From positions 15,488,062 through 15,548,061 of the forward strand of contig OU612074.1 in assembly GCA_914767715.1 (NCBI GenBank): DNA of 60,000 nt, given 5' to 3'. A model generated the notes under the pieces. The model was not told the DNA's origin. It saw only the letters and a program-made list of their open reading frames with translations, and searched no databases. This DNA is from Membranipora membranacea. Taxonomy: Eukaryota > Bryozoa > Gymnolaemata > Cheilostomatida > Membraniporidae. The position numbers and the translations under genes are program-made. Positions 1 to 13,200 of this stretch are shown in pieces (the first letter of the stretch is position 1; each line of letters starts with the position of its first letter).

Positions 1-645
1 CAGTTCCTGGTAGTTGTTTGGGCGGGGCTTCTGTTTGAAGCCTTGAAAATCAATACACGAAAGTCGTAAACTCCTGGTTGCTGCCTGATACTTCCTTGTC
101 CAGCTGCAACTCAATCTAAACTAGCGCTTCAAACTTTCATTGGGACATTGTTATAAAGAACTTTCTTGATGCATGAGTTGCACTGCATTTAACATATCAA
201 GTGATTTGGTATTGTGAATGAAAGAACTCCAAGCTCATTTTGCGTTACAGCCTTGCTTAGATTCAATCTGCTCTGGCTTGCCCGGTGCCAATTCTCTATG
301 AATCGAAATTGCAGATGAATAATAAATATCATGTTTGCATAGCCTCCAAACTATAGATAACACACAAATGTTCACATTAGACGTAAATTTCAGATACTGA
401 GCCGATTTGTCTCCCGTGCAAGAAATTTCTTACAATTATTCAGCTGGAACCAACAGTTAGCGAGACTCTAACCCATCTTAATGATAAAAGACGCAAACTG
501 GAATTGAATAGCACAATGTCAGACAATACACAGGAACTTTCCAGCAATTCGATGAGAGAATAGCTTGTTGCAACACCAATTATCTTCAGATAAAACTTAA
601 AATACTAATAGATGGTTTAACAGCAGCCAAGGCGATGTCCGTGTC

Positions 646-750
646 TGAAGAGATCGAAACTCCATGTACCTCAGGACGGATCCTGGGGAATATTTGAGCT
701 GGGCTTCACCGGACATTCCTTGTGATTGTTCTAAGCCTCGAAAATAACAG
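646..750 (+). repeat. Dispersed repeat G, copy 1
   Basis: A unit of about 80-100 bases containing GGACGGATCCTGGG and GGGCTTCACCG, ending in CTAAGCC and a CGAAAA tract. It also occurs near 2382-2465 and 3160-3240. The three copies are diverged. The origin is unknown; a terminal piece of a larger element is possible. Confidence 0.65.
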
Positions 751-764
751 AAAGTAATATCTAA

Positions 765-1328
765 ATTAAATTCTTCTTCTAGAACGGATATACTAGCATA
801 GCCTTATATAGTTAAGACACTCAACACAGGGATTCGTATGACTGTGATCTGATCTTGGCTGTCCCTACTAGCATGAATAATATAGCCTGAGAAATTGTCT
901 TGTAAACAAAACTGCAAACAGTAATAAATTGCCTTAAGCATTGATGATTTGGGCTTGTCTAGAATGCTACTAGAGACTGGCTATTTATGCAATCCCTTTA
1001 TTTGGCAGAAGAAAGCTAATTTTGCTATTCCAGATATGGAGTTTAATCATTGAATTCCATATCTGGAATAGCATCATTAGCTTTCTTTTGCAAAACAAAG
1101 GGCTTGCAAAAATAGCCAGTCCCTAGTAGCAATCTAGAAATGCCCTAATCATCGACACTGTATGGGGTATAATTACTGTTTGCAATTTTGTAAACAAGAC
1201 AATTTCTCAGGCTAATTATTCATGCTACTAGGGACAGCCAATCAGATAACAGTCAGATGGGTCCCTGTGTTTAGTGTCCTAACCGTATAACGCTATGATA
1301 CTATTTCCATTCTAAGAGAAGAATCTAA
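765..1328. mobile_element. Foldback element, family A, copy 1
   Basis: Two arms of about 260 bases are inverted copies of each other around a short centre near 1037-1055. The left arm runs from the AGTTAAGACACTCAACACAG region through the GACTGGCTATT region, and the right arm repeats it in reverse order. The arms are diverged but align throughout. No open reading frame belongs to it, so it is a non-autonomous hairpin element. A second, partial copy is at about 38812-39872. Confidence 0.8.
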
Positions 1329-2381
1329 TTCAGTGAGTTTAATGTTTTACACTAATTCATTAGATATAGCTAGCGGATAACATGAGCCACTAAGTCATAA
1401 CCACTACGGCTTGCATCAATATAACTTTTTGGGTTATTGCAAGGTCCGCTTATATAATGCGAGTCGTGTAACAATACGATACCGACGACCAATGACCCTG
1501 CTCCTGATTCCGCAAAATCACTCCCTAGTGAAAGCAAATATTCTAAGGCAGTTTGTTTATATGTGTCGCCTGCCTTATGGTTTCTACTTTACTCGAATCC
1601 TAACCTTAGATCCGTCTTGGTTCAAATGATAAAGATGCAACTCACTGCAACCTTCATAGCAATAATTTCTTCAAAGCCTTTTAATAAGCTGAGCTCTGCA
1701 TGGCTCTTTACCGCTTTCACATATACAGAAGCTGGTCAGACTTCAGCTATTTACCTTGGCATATGCTATTTACCTGTATTCCGATACGGCCATAGCACTA
1801 ATATTTATATTATATGGATAAGTGGGACATATCTGACACTGAACAAGAATATGGCTATATTATGTATGTTTGCTGGACCGCATTTCTCCTCTTTGATTGG
1901 TCCACAAGTTCAGAATCATTAATAGCTGACCCTTGTAAACTTTTTTTCAAGCAGCTTGCCTGAGTTCTTGAAGGTTGTTACTGGAACATCAATCAATGCA
2001 TAACGTAAAATCTGCCAGGTCTTCAGCATAATCTTACAAACAATCCTTTTATTAAATCCAATAAAATAGGGTCACTTGGAGGCCTGATACTTCTGTCAAA
2101 GAAAAACTCTTCTTTGTTTATTGAATGGAATTTGTCTCCCATGTGAGCATATTCTAAATGATGCGCAAGTAAATAACAACTCCCACTCTCCAACTCAGGT
2201 CTCTGCTTGAAAAGGGAGTCTTAGATCAAACTAAGTCAGATTGTCACAAGTACATTCCGGCAGCATACTACAACTAGCTCAATGCAACACATGGTCTCAA
2301 ATCTGAAAGGATATTCCATTAATGTAAATTTAAAACATATTACGTTGATAGATATAGATGAGAGAGCTAATCAAAGCATAC

Positions 2382-2465
2382 AACCCCAGGACCGGTTCCT
2401 GGGTATTATTTGCACTGGGCTTCACCGAGCACCCTGTGTGTTCTAAGCCCCGAAAGTTAACAGAT
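2382..2465 (+). repeat. Dispersed repeat G, copy 2
   Basis: Same unit as at 646-750, with CCCCAGGACCGGTTCCTGGG followed by GGGCTTCACCGAGCACC and TTCTAAGCCCCGA. Confidence 0.7.
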
Positions 2466-2640
2466 ATTAATAACACCACTGGTGTAAGCTAACCAGACTT
2501 GAATAGTGAACAAACCACCAACATCTTTATACAGTTTCTTGTTCAGTCTGGTTATGTCATGTTAGTCATGAATAGTGGTATTTTCGACCAATACCCCTAT
2601 TCCTGATATATAGAACATTCGCTCCTCAGCAAAGCTGGTC

Positions 2641-2747
2641 GTGACAGAATTAAGCTTGTTCTCATATTAGAATATGGCTGAGGTATATTCAAACTTTGAA
2701 TATACCTCAGCCATATTCTAATATGAGAACAAGCTTAATTCTGTCAC
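2641..2747. repeat. Perfect palindrome 1 (53-bp arms)
   Basis: Left arm 2641-2693 and right arm 2695-2747 are perfect reverse complements with a one-base spacer at 2694. It lies one base before a second perfect palindrome and shares a core sequence with it (GAATATG, one variable base, CTGAGGTATATTC). Confidence 0.95.
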
Positions 2748-2748
2748 T

Positions 2749-2852
2749 ACTAATCTTTAATTTAATTATTTTAGAATATGACTGAGGTATATTCAAACAT
2801 ATGTTTGAATATACCTCAGTCATATTCTAAAATAATTAAATTAAAGATTAGT
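2749..2852. repeat. Perfect palindrome 2 (104 bp, no spacer)
   Basis: Positions 2749-2800 are the exact reverse complement of 2801-2852, centred on AAACATATGTTT. I see no mismatch in 52 base pairs. It shares its inner core with the palindrome just before it. Either a very young hairpin element or a sequencing/assembly fold-back artefact. Confidence 0.95.
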
Positions 2853-3159
2853 TTGTGTCCGCGTACCGCCTATCAAGAGAGTTTACTTTGTACTTTTGAT
2901 AGAAAACATACATTGTCTCCCATGGAAGCAATATGCTGTATTGCAAGACAACAATAAACATTATTCACTCAAGTTTCTGCTTTATGATGAAGCCATAGAG
3001 CAAAATAACAGAGGCTGTCATCACTTACATGCTCATTTCGACAACAATCCTATAAATAGCTTAATGCAACACTATTTTTCAATTTTAAATTAAATTGACT
3101 TAATGATAGGCGTACGTGTTATGATATATACTGTACCAAGTGTGACAGCCAATCAAAAG

Positions 3160-3240
3160 CGACCTCCCCAGGACCGGCTCCTGGGAAATATTTGCGCTGG
3201 GCTTCACCGAGCACCATGTGTGCTCTAAGCCCCGATTACA
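3160..3240 (+). repeat. Dispersed repeat G, copy 3
   Basis: Same unit as at 2382-2465: CCCAGGACCGGCTCCTGGG, then GGGCTTCACCGAGCACCA and CTAAGCCCCGA. Confidence 0.7.
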
Positions 3241-4299
3241 ACAACCTGTATATTATTTGTACATCATGCCTGAATCCCCAACAATAGACCAAGCATTGCT
3301 GGCCGTACTAAGGATAGAACGAGCAAGCTTGTTAGCCCAACTGGGTCATTTGGAAGAGCTAACCTAGTTATCCTATGCATCTGGCTGTACTAAAAGTTCC
3401 CCGATCCTGTGGAAAATACGGCGTGTGGAGCCACAACTGTGAGTTAATACCTCACCTATAATAAATCCCTTGGTTTGATTGGGCTGGTGCATAAGAACTG
3501 TTGTCTAGAACCACTGCAACTGCATAAAGGTCACAATTTAGAGTAATTGATATTTCGAATGAATCCAGTCTCCAGTTTTACAAGTTTGTTCTCAGTGTGG
3601 TGGCGGAGGGATATTGTAAAACTCTGGTATCAAAGCGCTACATGTAAAATTGTGAATTGTTTTTATGTTTCAGTTGTCATAGCATGAGGCATTGAACAAC
3701 CTGAATGTGCGGATCAATCAAAGTGGCACTCTACAGTGCACCACAATGCTGAAGCTAAGCTACACTCATATGCTGTTTAGTAAGAAACAAAAGACTGGAC
3801 TGCCCCTAAAGAGGAACGCAAGGTGCCCTAAATCTTCATACCGAGAATGTGATACATCCATAGAGTTATTATTTACTCTATAATATATAATAACTCTACG
3901 GATACATCCTAGAAAACTAGAATGCATCTTAGAATGTGAGGCCATGGAAGACCTCCCGACCGGCAAGCTGCCGAAACTGAAACTGACACAATGTGGCCAA
4001 AGCAGTGATACTTTGATCTTAGCCAATAGGCTGAAAAGCTATGGGATTTTGTTTGCAAGCCAAAGTACAATTGAAAGCTGTTTGTGGTTTAATCACATTT
4101 ATCCACCTGAGCTGGTGCCTGTAGGTTACTATAGCCAAAAATACTTATTATTTTGCTATTTTAATTCGTTGCTCTAGCCCTATAATTATACCTATCAGTC
4201 ACCAGAATATCATGGCCAATGATGTGGTCGCAGAGTAAGGATATCCTTATTCTACGATGTGGTAGTGTTTGCGTACTAACATCTAACGGTTGTGTATCA

Positions 4300-4440
4300 G
4301 ATGGTTAGAGTCAATTAAATACCTAACGTGCGCCGGCCCCAACTCTAGAGTACATTCACCAAATCCCTTTTGTAGATACTAAGGCTACATGATTGGAGAT
4401 AAACACGCGATCAATATACATGAATATTATATTATCACTA
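4300..4440 (+). mobile_element. MITE family F, diverged copy
   Basis: Starts with a GTCAATT tract followed by ACCTAACGTG and ends with a CGATCAATATACATG tract, parallel to the better copies at 8950-9120 and 41046-41230. No coding capacity. Confidence 0.55.
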
Positions 4441-6104
4441 GTCGTTAATCGTAATAATTATGACCAACTGGCATGTCCAGAGATGTACAATTAGGTAATT
4501 ACGTGATCAGCTTTTCTCATCCATTCAATTTAGGAAGTGTTCACATAGAACTAGTTTATTCCCTCTGTGGTGGTGGAGTGATATCACAAAAGTTTGGTAT
4601 TGAGGCGCCTTAATACAAAGCTTTTAGTGTTTACATATTATGTTATATTTAATTTTAGAATTTGGCAAACATTAAATATAACACTTAGATTAAAAGATCA
4701 TGGCAAACATCTAACTCACCCTATCTTGGCTAGCGTGACCGTCCAGTGTTGTGCTGCTCGCAGTCGCCTGCTGAATAGAACATCTCCTAATTATCCAGAA
4801 GCTTCACCTCTCATTAGAGTTTCGCTGTTTTCCGATATAATAGACTGGTGTATATTGATCTTACATCATGAAACATCGATACCTAAGATTTATCTTGCCA
4901 ATTTTTTTGTTAAAAATTGTGTGACAAATAAATAATCAATCAATCAACCTCTACACAATCGAGAAAAGATCAAATATGAACAATTCAACAATTGGGATAT
5001 ATACTGTCTGTCCATATTCTGAAATGGCACCAAAACAGGGAGCTTCTTTAGATCTATTTGCTTCTAGAAACAAATTCAGTACACTTTAATACTCTACTTC
5101 GATAAAGGTATGGTAGGAGAGAAATAAATTGGGATCATACCTATTGGCCTCCTCAAAACAAGCTCACTAGAACAAAGCAATGTTATTATAATGTTATTAT
5201 AGTAGCAATTCTACTAGTGGCTCCAAAGAAGCTCAAGTACAAACTGTTCAGCGGATATGATACTTGCTCACAAATAACGTTACGTATAGCGCAAAGTTGA
5301 TATCCAATATGTGCATGACATAGGCTATATGCTTTGCTGCTTTGCAGCTTTGCAAAGGGCACATGCTTGTGATTTCACTACAGACTCCAGAAAGCGCTTC
5401 CAATTTCTATAGCAACCATATCTAGCATTATCAGGCGCCCACAATGCTCTTGCAGCTGTTCATCATTCTGGATTGCCGCTGAAAATCTTTGTTTCTTCTT
5501 CCAAAAGTCATGATGACAAAGATTGTATGTTTCAGGCAATATACCGATACGGACCATCAAGAAATTGCGTGCTTTCGGCTTTCGCAACGCTGCTACCCAG
5601 AACCAGGCAGGATAAGGATGTTTTTGGTTTCAGATGGTCAGCAATTAATTTAGTGTTTGGCCAACCCATAGACTTAATATACTTGGTAAATTAAATTAAG
5701 TCTATAGACCAGCCTCATAAAAAATACCTGTTTTTAGTAACTTTTTAATACCGGCTTTTTAGTAACTTTGATGTGGCTGACTTATTAAGGGTATCCTAAG
5801 AAGGCTTTTACTAACATTTGTCAGCATTTCATCAAAAATACATCATTTATGGTTGGCAAAACAATACTCAAATGATTTACCACTACTTTACAAAGAGTTA
5901 CCTACTGCTACTGAGTAGTTGGCAAAGAATTTTCTGCCTTACTGTTCTGAAATGGGAGACATATCAATAAGCGGTGGGTCGAGTTACAAGTAATACAAGT
6001 TATATTGTTGCTAAACAGTCATCAGTAAAATCTAGAAAACCTCAGTAAATAAATAGATCAGTAATATATATGCCCCAGTCCTTCTTGACAGGCAACCATT
6101 ATTG

Positions 6105-6275
6105 AGAGATGTAGGAGTTGTCTCCCAGATTTACAAGGGAGCACAATTCTTAACCATTGACCATTAACCATTGATATTAGTCAATGCAGGGAGTTTGGTC
6201 AATGTAATTAGTTCACCCAGGGGGATATTTGACCCAACTTCCTGTTTCACCCCACATTAACCAGTTTGAATAGAA
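6105..6275 (+). repeat. Dispersed repeat H, copy 1
   Basis: Contains TTGTCTCCCAGATTTACAAG, GGGAGCACAA and, further on, CTTCCTGTTTCACCCCA and ATTAACC. The same blocks in the same order are found at about 9640-9775. Function and full boundaries are unknown. Confidence 0.6.
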
Positions 6276-7248
6276 CAGAGCTTGTCTAGACAGGCGTACT
6301 GATGCTCTTGAAGATTGAAACAATGAGAATTAGAATGGTGAATTTGTCGGTCCTTTTTATTTGCTTGCGTAAAATTACATAAGAAAGTCTCTCAGTTTAG
6401 TTTTCTCATAATATACTCTTTGTAAAAAAGCTCTCAATAGTTTCAAATTTATGAAATCAGTGGCACCTATGAAAAATAATGGGGCTGTAAATTTATGGAC
6501 TCTTTCTACCCCTCCACCTAATTTATTAAGGATTGCTATGGGCAGATCTCATCTTTGGTTTAACAATATTTGGCACAGAACAAAATGCAAATATAAAGAA
6601 TAAAGCTTTGTTTAGAATGTTATGAATCATAAGCAAAGATCACTACAAAAAGTCTTTACCTTACTTGAAAGTAATAACCAAAAAATTACAGTGATATCAT
6701 TTCTAGGGCCATCTTACAGTGACTAGTCTTAGCAGTGATTCTAGTCTAGGTTTCTGTTAGTCCAGGTTCCTGTTTTGAAGGAGCTCTACACATCTACTTC
6801 CAACAAATCAGCATGGCAATTAAGCTTGACGCCAAAACAGCAGTTTACAAAGTTGAACACCCATATCTACGTTCAGGTGGCAAAAGCCAACAGCAACATT
6901 TGTCAATTGGACTAGAAAATATGTCATGATGTTTAAATAGCTTATTGCGTATGGTATGAATCCGTGGCATTAAACCGTGTGTTTGACACCTGGAAAAGCA
7001 CAATCTCTTAATTGGAGTCATCCCACCACTTAAACTACCATATAATCGTAATGAAGGAAAGCTCATCAACCTCCCACAACGCAATTCCTGGGTTCCCAAT
7101 GAGCAATGGTCAATTCAATAAAATGAAAAACTTGACCCCTTTATCTCAGAGAATTCCACACTGACAGTGCATTGTGGGAGATGTGAACTTGCTGTTTATA
7201 TTGTAAACACAATACAGCACTAGATGAAAAGTCTGATGCTGTAAGACT

Positions 7249-10200
7249 TTAGTGGTGGCTATGCCTGGAGAGGTTGGCCGCATTTCTCACTGCTTTAGGA
7301 ATGTTAGATGTGGATTTGCTGTTGGTCTGTGGTAAAAGCTCGGGGCAGGTAACGATACCCTTCGATATTTGGTCGCATCTCCTTAGCAGATCATACTCTA
7401 TCTGTCAATCATAAAATGACAAGTCATGAGAACTCCATTGTATACTGTCCCTTGAATATTGATCAAACTTACTCCCAAGAAGAAAAAGTAGTTATCATGA
7501 AGTCCAGAATACCCACAATTTTCTCTTTATAATCTGCATCCTTCATGAGAACGCGAAAAAAGCGTTCTAACATGTGACTACTGAATTACAACTCGTATCA
7601 AATAAAATATGATTGCAGAGGCTGAGAACTTGACCAGATCCTAACAAGACACATAAGTGTGTTTCTTCTGTGTAGACAAAACAATAAGACGATACAATAA
7701 GCTACTATGACTCACCTCCTCCGACACCACAGAGTCCTTCTTGTATGACGGATGATTCTTCACAAACTCTCTCATATATCTGTAATAAAATATAAATCGG
7801 GTACAAAGTAGGAGTAAAGTATTCGCAAGGAGAACAGTTTGTAATGTTTGGGCTAACGGCTAAAACCCGGCTATAACACGGCTATAACACGGCTAAAAAC
7901 CCTAAAATCCACAGTACCATATAGAATGCTTCGGGAAACATTACAAATATAAGTCACATAAAAATAAAGGTATTATGATACTGAACTTGACTAGAATTAA
8001 AATACTAATGAAATGTTTTGCCTGCAGGTTAGAATCACGTTTTGAGCTTGTAAATATCTTGCCGTAAGAGTCAATTTAATCTAAGTACCTAACATGAGTC
8101 CGCCTTTCAATTAGGAAATGAACCCCAGGTGATCACAATTCCTTGGGCTAAATGAAATAAATTGTGTTCTATCAATAAGTGAAAGATATACAATGGCACA
8201 TCATTGGATAAGCGTGGCCAGCAGGTAACACTCTGAAGGCCACAACTATTTGATGCAGGTGACACTTACTTTGCTGTGGTCATGAGTTTTCCGGACGCTC
8301 TGTCGCTGATAAAGTCCAGATACTGTTTGACTGTACATCTTGTATCGACGTCTATCTCTATGTTATCCATATAGTCTCGAATAAAAGGTATCAGCCCAGT
8401 GAATTTCTCACTAGAACCATTTATAATCTCATCTATACTTAACTCCTAGATAATACAAGAATTCAAGAACTATGTGTTATAAAAATGATGTAATAAATCG
8501 TAATGTAGTAAATATCGTTTTCTAAGAACTAATAACATCATGTTGTAGGCAACTTGTAATACATATCTCTTGCCTTATGTCATGGTATGAGTGGTGTGTA
8601 AAGTAACTACAAATCTAATAATATGACATTGTAATAATAAAATAATAAATATTGCTTGCAACATGTCACAGTTACAAAATTGTCTGTCATAAGATGATGC
8701 AGCGCATAAGATATCATAACTTTCTTATTTTCCTTCCTCTGTAAATTATAAAAATTTCTGTTCTTAATCTGATGGTTCTTGTGAAAACAGTGTTAGAGAG
8801 TTGGAGATTCCATAGGAAGCGAAGAGTAGGAAAAGGTCACTCACCAAAGACAAATTGCACAGGCCACAATGGAACAATGACATAGTTGGTATGGAATATT
8901 TTTAATTATCAGTAGGTATGAACACACTATTAAAATGTGTATCTCTGGTTGTTACAGTCAAATTTTTGTGTGAGTACCTAACATGCACCCACCCCTAATT
9001 TATGAAATTAATCTCGGATCATCCCACCAAATTCCCTCTGATGGTACCCCTGCTAAATGAATTAATCTACTCTATATCGATCAGAGATATACATGGAATA
9101 GTTAATCATGTGATCGTGGGAAGTATGAGAGGCGGTTCAATCTTCTCATAGAAAGAAGAGATAAAGAGAGAATCGTAAGCCTTGGGACACTTTCAACTTG
9201 TTAATCTCATATTTTTCGGAATACAAATCGATGGAAGGGACAAGATGGAAAGGGAGACTAAATTCTAGACTTGGTGGTATCACAAATACCGTTACCTGAT
9301 ACATTTGGCAATCACAAGACTGTCAAAATATCATTAAGATTAAAAGGCGTGACCAGCATAATTTCATTTAAAGCTTTCTTGATATAGAAATTAGTTTTGC
9401 AGTTGTGCTACTGCTTGATTACTATGAAAAAACCAGCTTATCAATATGCAAGAATCTAAATAAATAGATTTCTGGCATGTTTTAATTTGGAGACAAAATA
9501 TCTTTATTTGCACATTCCATATTGCATATTCCTTTGTTTTTTAAATTGAGAAAAATATGTCAATTATTCTCATTGCTGAACAGTGATCAGTACTGTAGCA
9601 TAAGGCTTTCTCAATTTGCACCTATTATTAAGAATGTTTCGGAATTGTCTCCCAAATTTACAAGGGAGCACAAGTCTCAACATCTGACATTAGCAATTGT
9701 TATTTACTAAGGGATTTGGGATATGTGTCACAAACTCCCTGTTTCACACCATAGATTAACCTGTGTGATCTATCAGGAATTAGTAAGGTGAGGGCTGGTT
9801 GTTCAAGTCACATGAATGGAAGTATATATAGCCTGAACGATTGATTTGGGAGTAACTTGGCCTAACCGAAAAACCAACCTGTAGGTTCTTAGGGCAGGTC
9901 TGATAGCTTGTATTCAGATGTTGATGACTTTCTCCGTTTGTCTTGGGTTCACCATTCTGTTCTGAATCCGGACACTTACTACGTCGTATACATTCACTAG
10001 CGTCAGGTGGTGAACAGGTAGTTGATACGTTCTTACGGAAGTAAAACCTGAAAAAAATGAAAAGTTTGATAAGTTGCCTATGGTTGTGATGATTGTGCAT
10101 GCAAAACCTTTCTTTAACCCAACACCTAAGGTCCTTGAGAACGTGGGAGATCTGAGAAAAAGAAGAATAGTGTTGCTTATCTCATAAGCTCGGAAAAGAT

Positions 10201-13200
10201 ATTGCGAATATGAAAACTTACAATTTAGTTTTTCGCGAAACAAATTTGTCTATTGTCAACTTTCGATGTTTATAATTTTGCTATAGTTTCTCATAATAAG
10301 ATTTCTTTTCTTCACACCTAATGGCCCAACTTCTTCAATTCTGTTAAAACGCATAAGCTTCCTTATGCACATGCGACTATGATTAAAAAAATATAATTTC
10401 AAGCAAACCACATATTGGAAAATGTCATAATACCTACTTACAAAACCGCTTGCCAAAATATCTTTGACAACTTACTTTTGACTCAGCACCGCGTCTCTCT
10501 TCTGAGCTCGTTTGATATTCTCGTCGACTTTGGATATCGGTATTAGCATGTTCAGATTGTAGGATAGGAACACCCTCGTCAACATCACCACAAATACAGT
10601 AAGGGCAGCATTCTCAAAATCTGTCAGCTGACATTCTGTCGGCCTGAACTCCACGCGCCATCCGATACGAGAGTTGGGTGGTGGTGGCTTGAATCTGCAA
10701 AAGAGAATAGTCATGTGGTTAAAATTAAATTTTGGTAAAAATCTCAAGCTCTGCCTCTGTCAGAAGACTTAAAAAAGTGCTTTAAGGGCGTGACCGCCAT
10801 ATTCGGCGCCAAGTTTTTCTTAGTTTGGAGGCATGTCGGAGCACCACTAAGGCTTCAATTGAGCCCAGTAGTCATTAGACTGCACCGGATTTGAACCCAA
10901 GACCTCCAACGCTTGCGTATTAGTGGGCAGGGGCTCTAACCAACTGAGCCACCTCCTTCTCCTATGCCATAAATGACACATAAATTCACACTCTGCCCAG
11001 GTTATGGTAGTGGCATTCCATAAGCAATCATATCCCCATCAGTGCAGTGGGATTGATAATAAAATACAACTACAAGCAACCAGGCAGGGCATTTAAACCT
11101 TAAATAGTATCCCTTTATGTAGTTTTTTCTTGAAATTCCCAGGGACCTTTGGGATACAGGAAGCATTTCTACTTATTATTTTGACTCAATGTTTCTTAGA
11201 AAAGCGCCTGAAATTTGCGAGGCAGAAGTGAATTGGGTAGTTCCTTTAATTTGAGACAATTTCGAAAACTAAGTACAAACACTGTTAAAGCGGTTTGCTA
11301 TTTTCATCTGGTTACCCTGATGGTTGAGTTGAACCAGACGCTGTTTAATGCGTTGAAAAGGCACGCCTACTGGCAAATGTTGCGCAGCATATTGAGCATA
11401 GCTATTGTTTACTGCTCTACTCAACATAACAGCAATATAACTATCATTATTTTGTGGCCAGATCCCTCTACAACAAATAATGCTAGTCCACAAAACTTGT
11501 CAGTAATCAGGTGCTTGCGAGTTCTATGGGTACCTGACACCTGAACCCAGGTTAATTCAGGTTACCTTGGCCAGCCCCTTCTCAAAGACAAGACAAGGCC
11601 CTTGCCATGTCAAATTTTGCACAACGTTGCTTTTCAAAACGGTATGAAAGCATTTCTAGTCTGAGAAGTCTTGTGAAACATGTTTGACTTTAGCTTCTAA
11701 AGATTTTTGTGGTAAATTTCTACCACCACAAAGATCTATATAGAGGGCGGGGGAGGTGTTAATACTGAGTGAGGGTTTTTAAGCCTGTATAATACCTCAT
11801 TGATCAATTTGCCTCATATTTCAATTTGCCAGACTGGATCATCATTTTTGCCTGCAAATAGAGGCTTTTGTGTTCTTCTGTAGTTTTATATTTCAATAAA
11901 AAGATTACTACTATTACATCATACCTCATAGTTTGCCAGTTAGTTGACTGAATATTCTCAAAGTGGTCTGTATCTGTATCGTCGTAACTCCCGACTTTCT
12001 CCTGGAATAGTGACACTGGATCTCTTATGAATAAGTGTGCAAAGTGCTCTGCTAGCTGCTCATCAATACCGCCTGAAAATATCAATAGAATCAAGGGTGG
12101 CAGAAGATCAATTTTCTTCCAATTTGTCTGCTTCCAATTCGATCTACTGATAGATTGCAAAGGGGAAGCAACTCCAAATGCCGATAAATTGGATCATACT
12201 TGATCTAGGTTGACAGCTGACTACTGTTTGGTGTGTGTTTTTTGGTCCAAACGTTACTTTTAGTAGTCATGGAAAAGTTATAGAAGAGTTCTGCTCTCAG
12301 AATGAACAGCTAGAGTATCTAGCAGCTAGCTCAAGATGCAATTAGAGATTTTGTGCGTGACAAGATTCGTCAAGATTGTCAAGTTTCAGTTCCCCCCATA
12401 AAATTGCACAATGGGAATTCTTTGCCATGCGTTATTTCACAACATCCCGTACTCACCGTCCATAAGCCGTTGTAGAATCTCTTTATCATACACCAGTGGT
12501 ATATCGTTATATTTACGTCCCTCCGGTGAGAGATAGTTGTCTATAGAATCATATCTGGATTTATGTATTCTGAACTTGTCGTTCTTGAGGGGGACAATTC
12601 CTCGCTCCTCAGCAGTGCGATCGTCTACTGAGTCACTGATAACACTCCACCTACAGGTAGGAATACATATGGGGATAAACTTGGGTGTGTTAACAACCGT
12701 CCCACAATACAGTATTATCCTGGCTTTCACAGGGAAATCAAGCTAGATCAGAAACTATGGAATAATAAAGTGATTTATTTTTATTATCGCATGGTAATAT
12801 TGGATCTGATATTAAAACTACACTAATATAGTCTACATCTATAGCATCTGGTTAGATTACTAAGACTGGATTTTCTGGTATTCATACGATCATGGGTCAT
12901 GGAACAGTCTCTACACAACTGTAACTGAAAATGTCTAACTGAGTCAATAATTTGTGACAAATAAATCCTGCATAATATCAGAATATATGGGAGGCCTGGA
13001 AGTTCGTATTGTAAACAACATTCCCACAATTCCTTGCAACATTGGAATGGCAATGAATAATGAGTTATACTTTTTCGAGTTATCTCTGTCGTAATATTAT
13101 TATTAATAGGCTTTTGACCTTGTACCGATTATTGATCTCATAAATACATCCGCAAATCATTTATAACCTTTTGAAAAAATCTGCTTTGTCATGCTAAAAC

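Larger units (their letters stand above)
1..7248. other. Gene-poor region downstream of gclc, repeat-rich
   Basis: I see no supported coding exon here. Short open frames occur (for example about 1411-1922, 3692-4177, 4594-4935, 5378-5694 and 6845-7099), but none has splice-site support or a recognisable family. The region holds a foldback element (about 765-1328), three copies of an 80-90 bp repeat (near 650, 2385 and 3163), two perfect palindromes (2641-2852), a diverged MITE (about 4300-4440) and a repeat near 6105-6275. The part next to 7248 must contain the gclc 3' UTR on the minus strand, but I could not choose a poly(A) site with confidence. Confidence 0.6.

Noticed and set aside
3266-3367. 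33-codon open frame with a helix-like product just after repeat G
   Set aside because: Too short, no support, and not present after the other copies of the repeat.
5378-5694. Overlapping open frames on both strands (69 and 73 codons)
   Set aside because: No start context, partner exon or family; a transposase fragment was considered but no catalytic motif could be seen.
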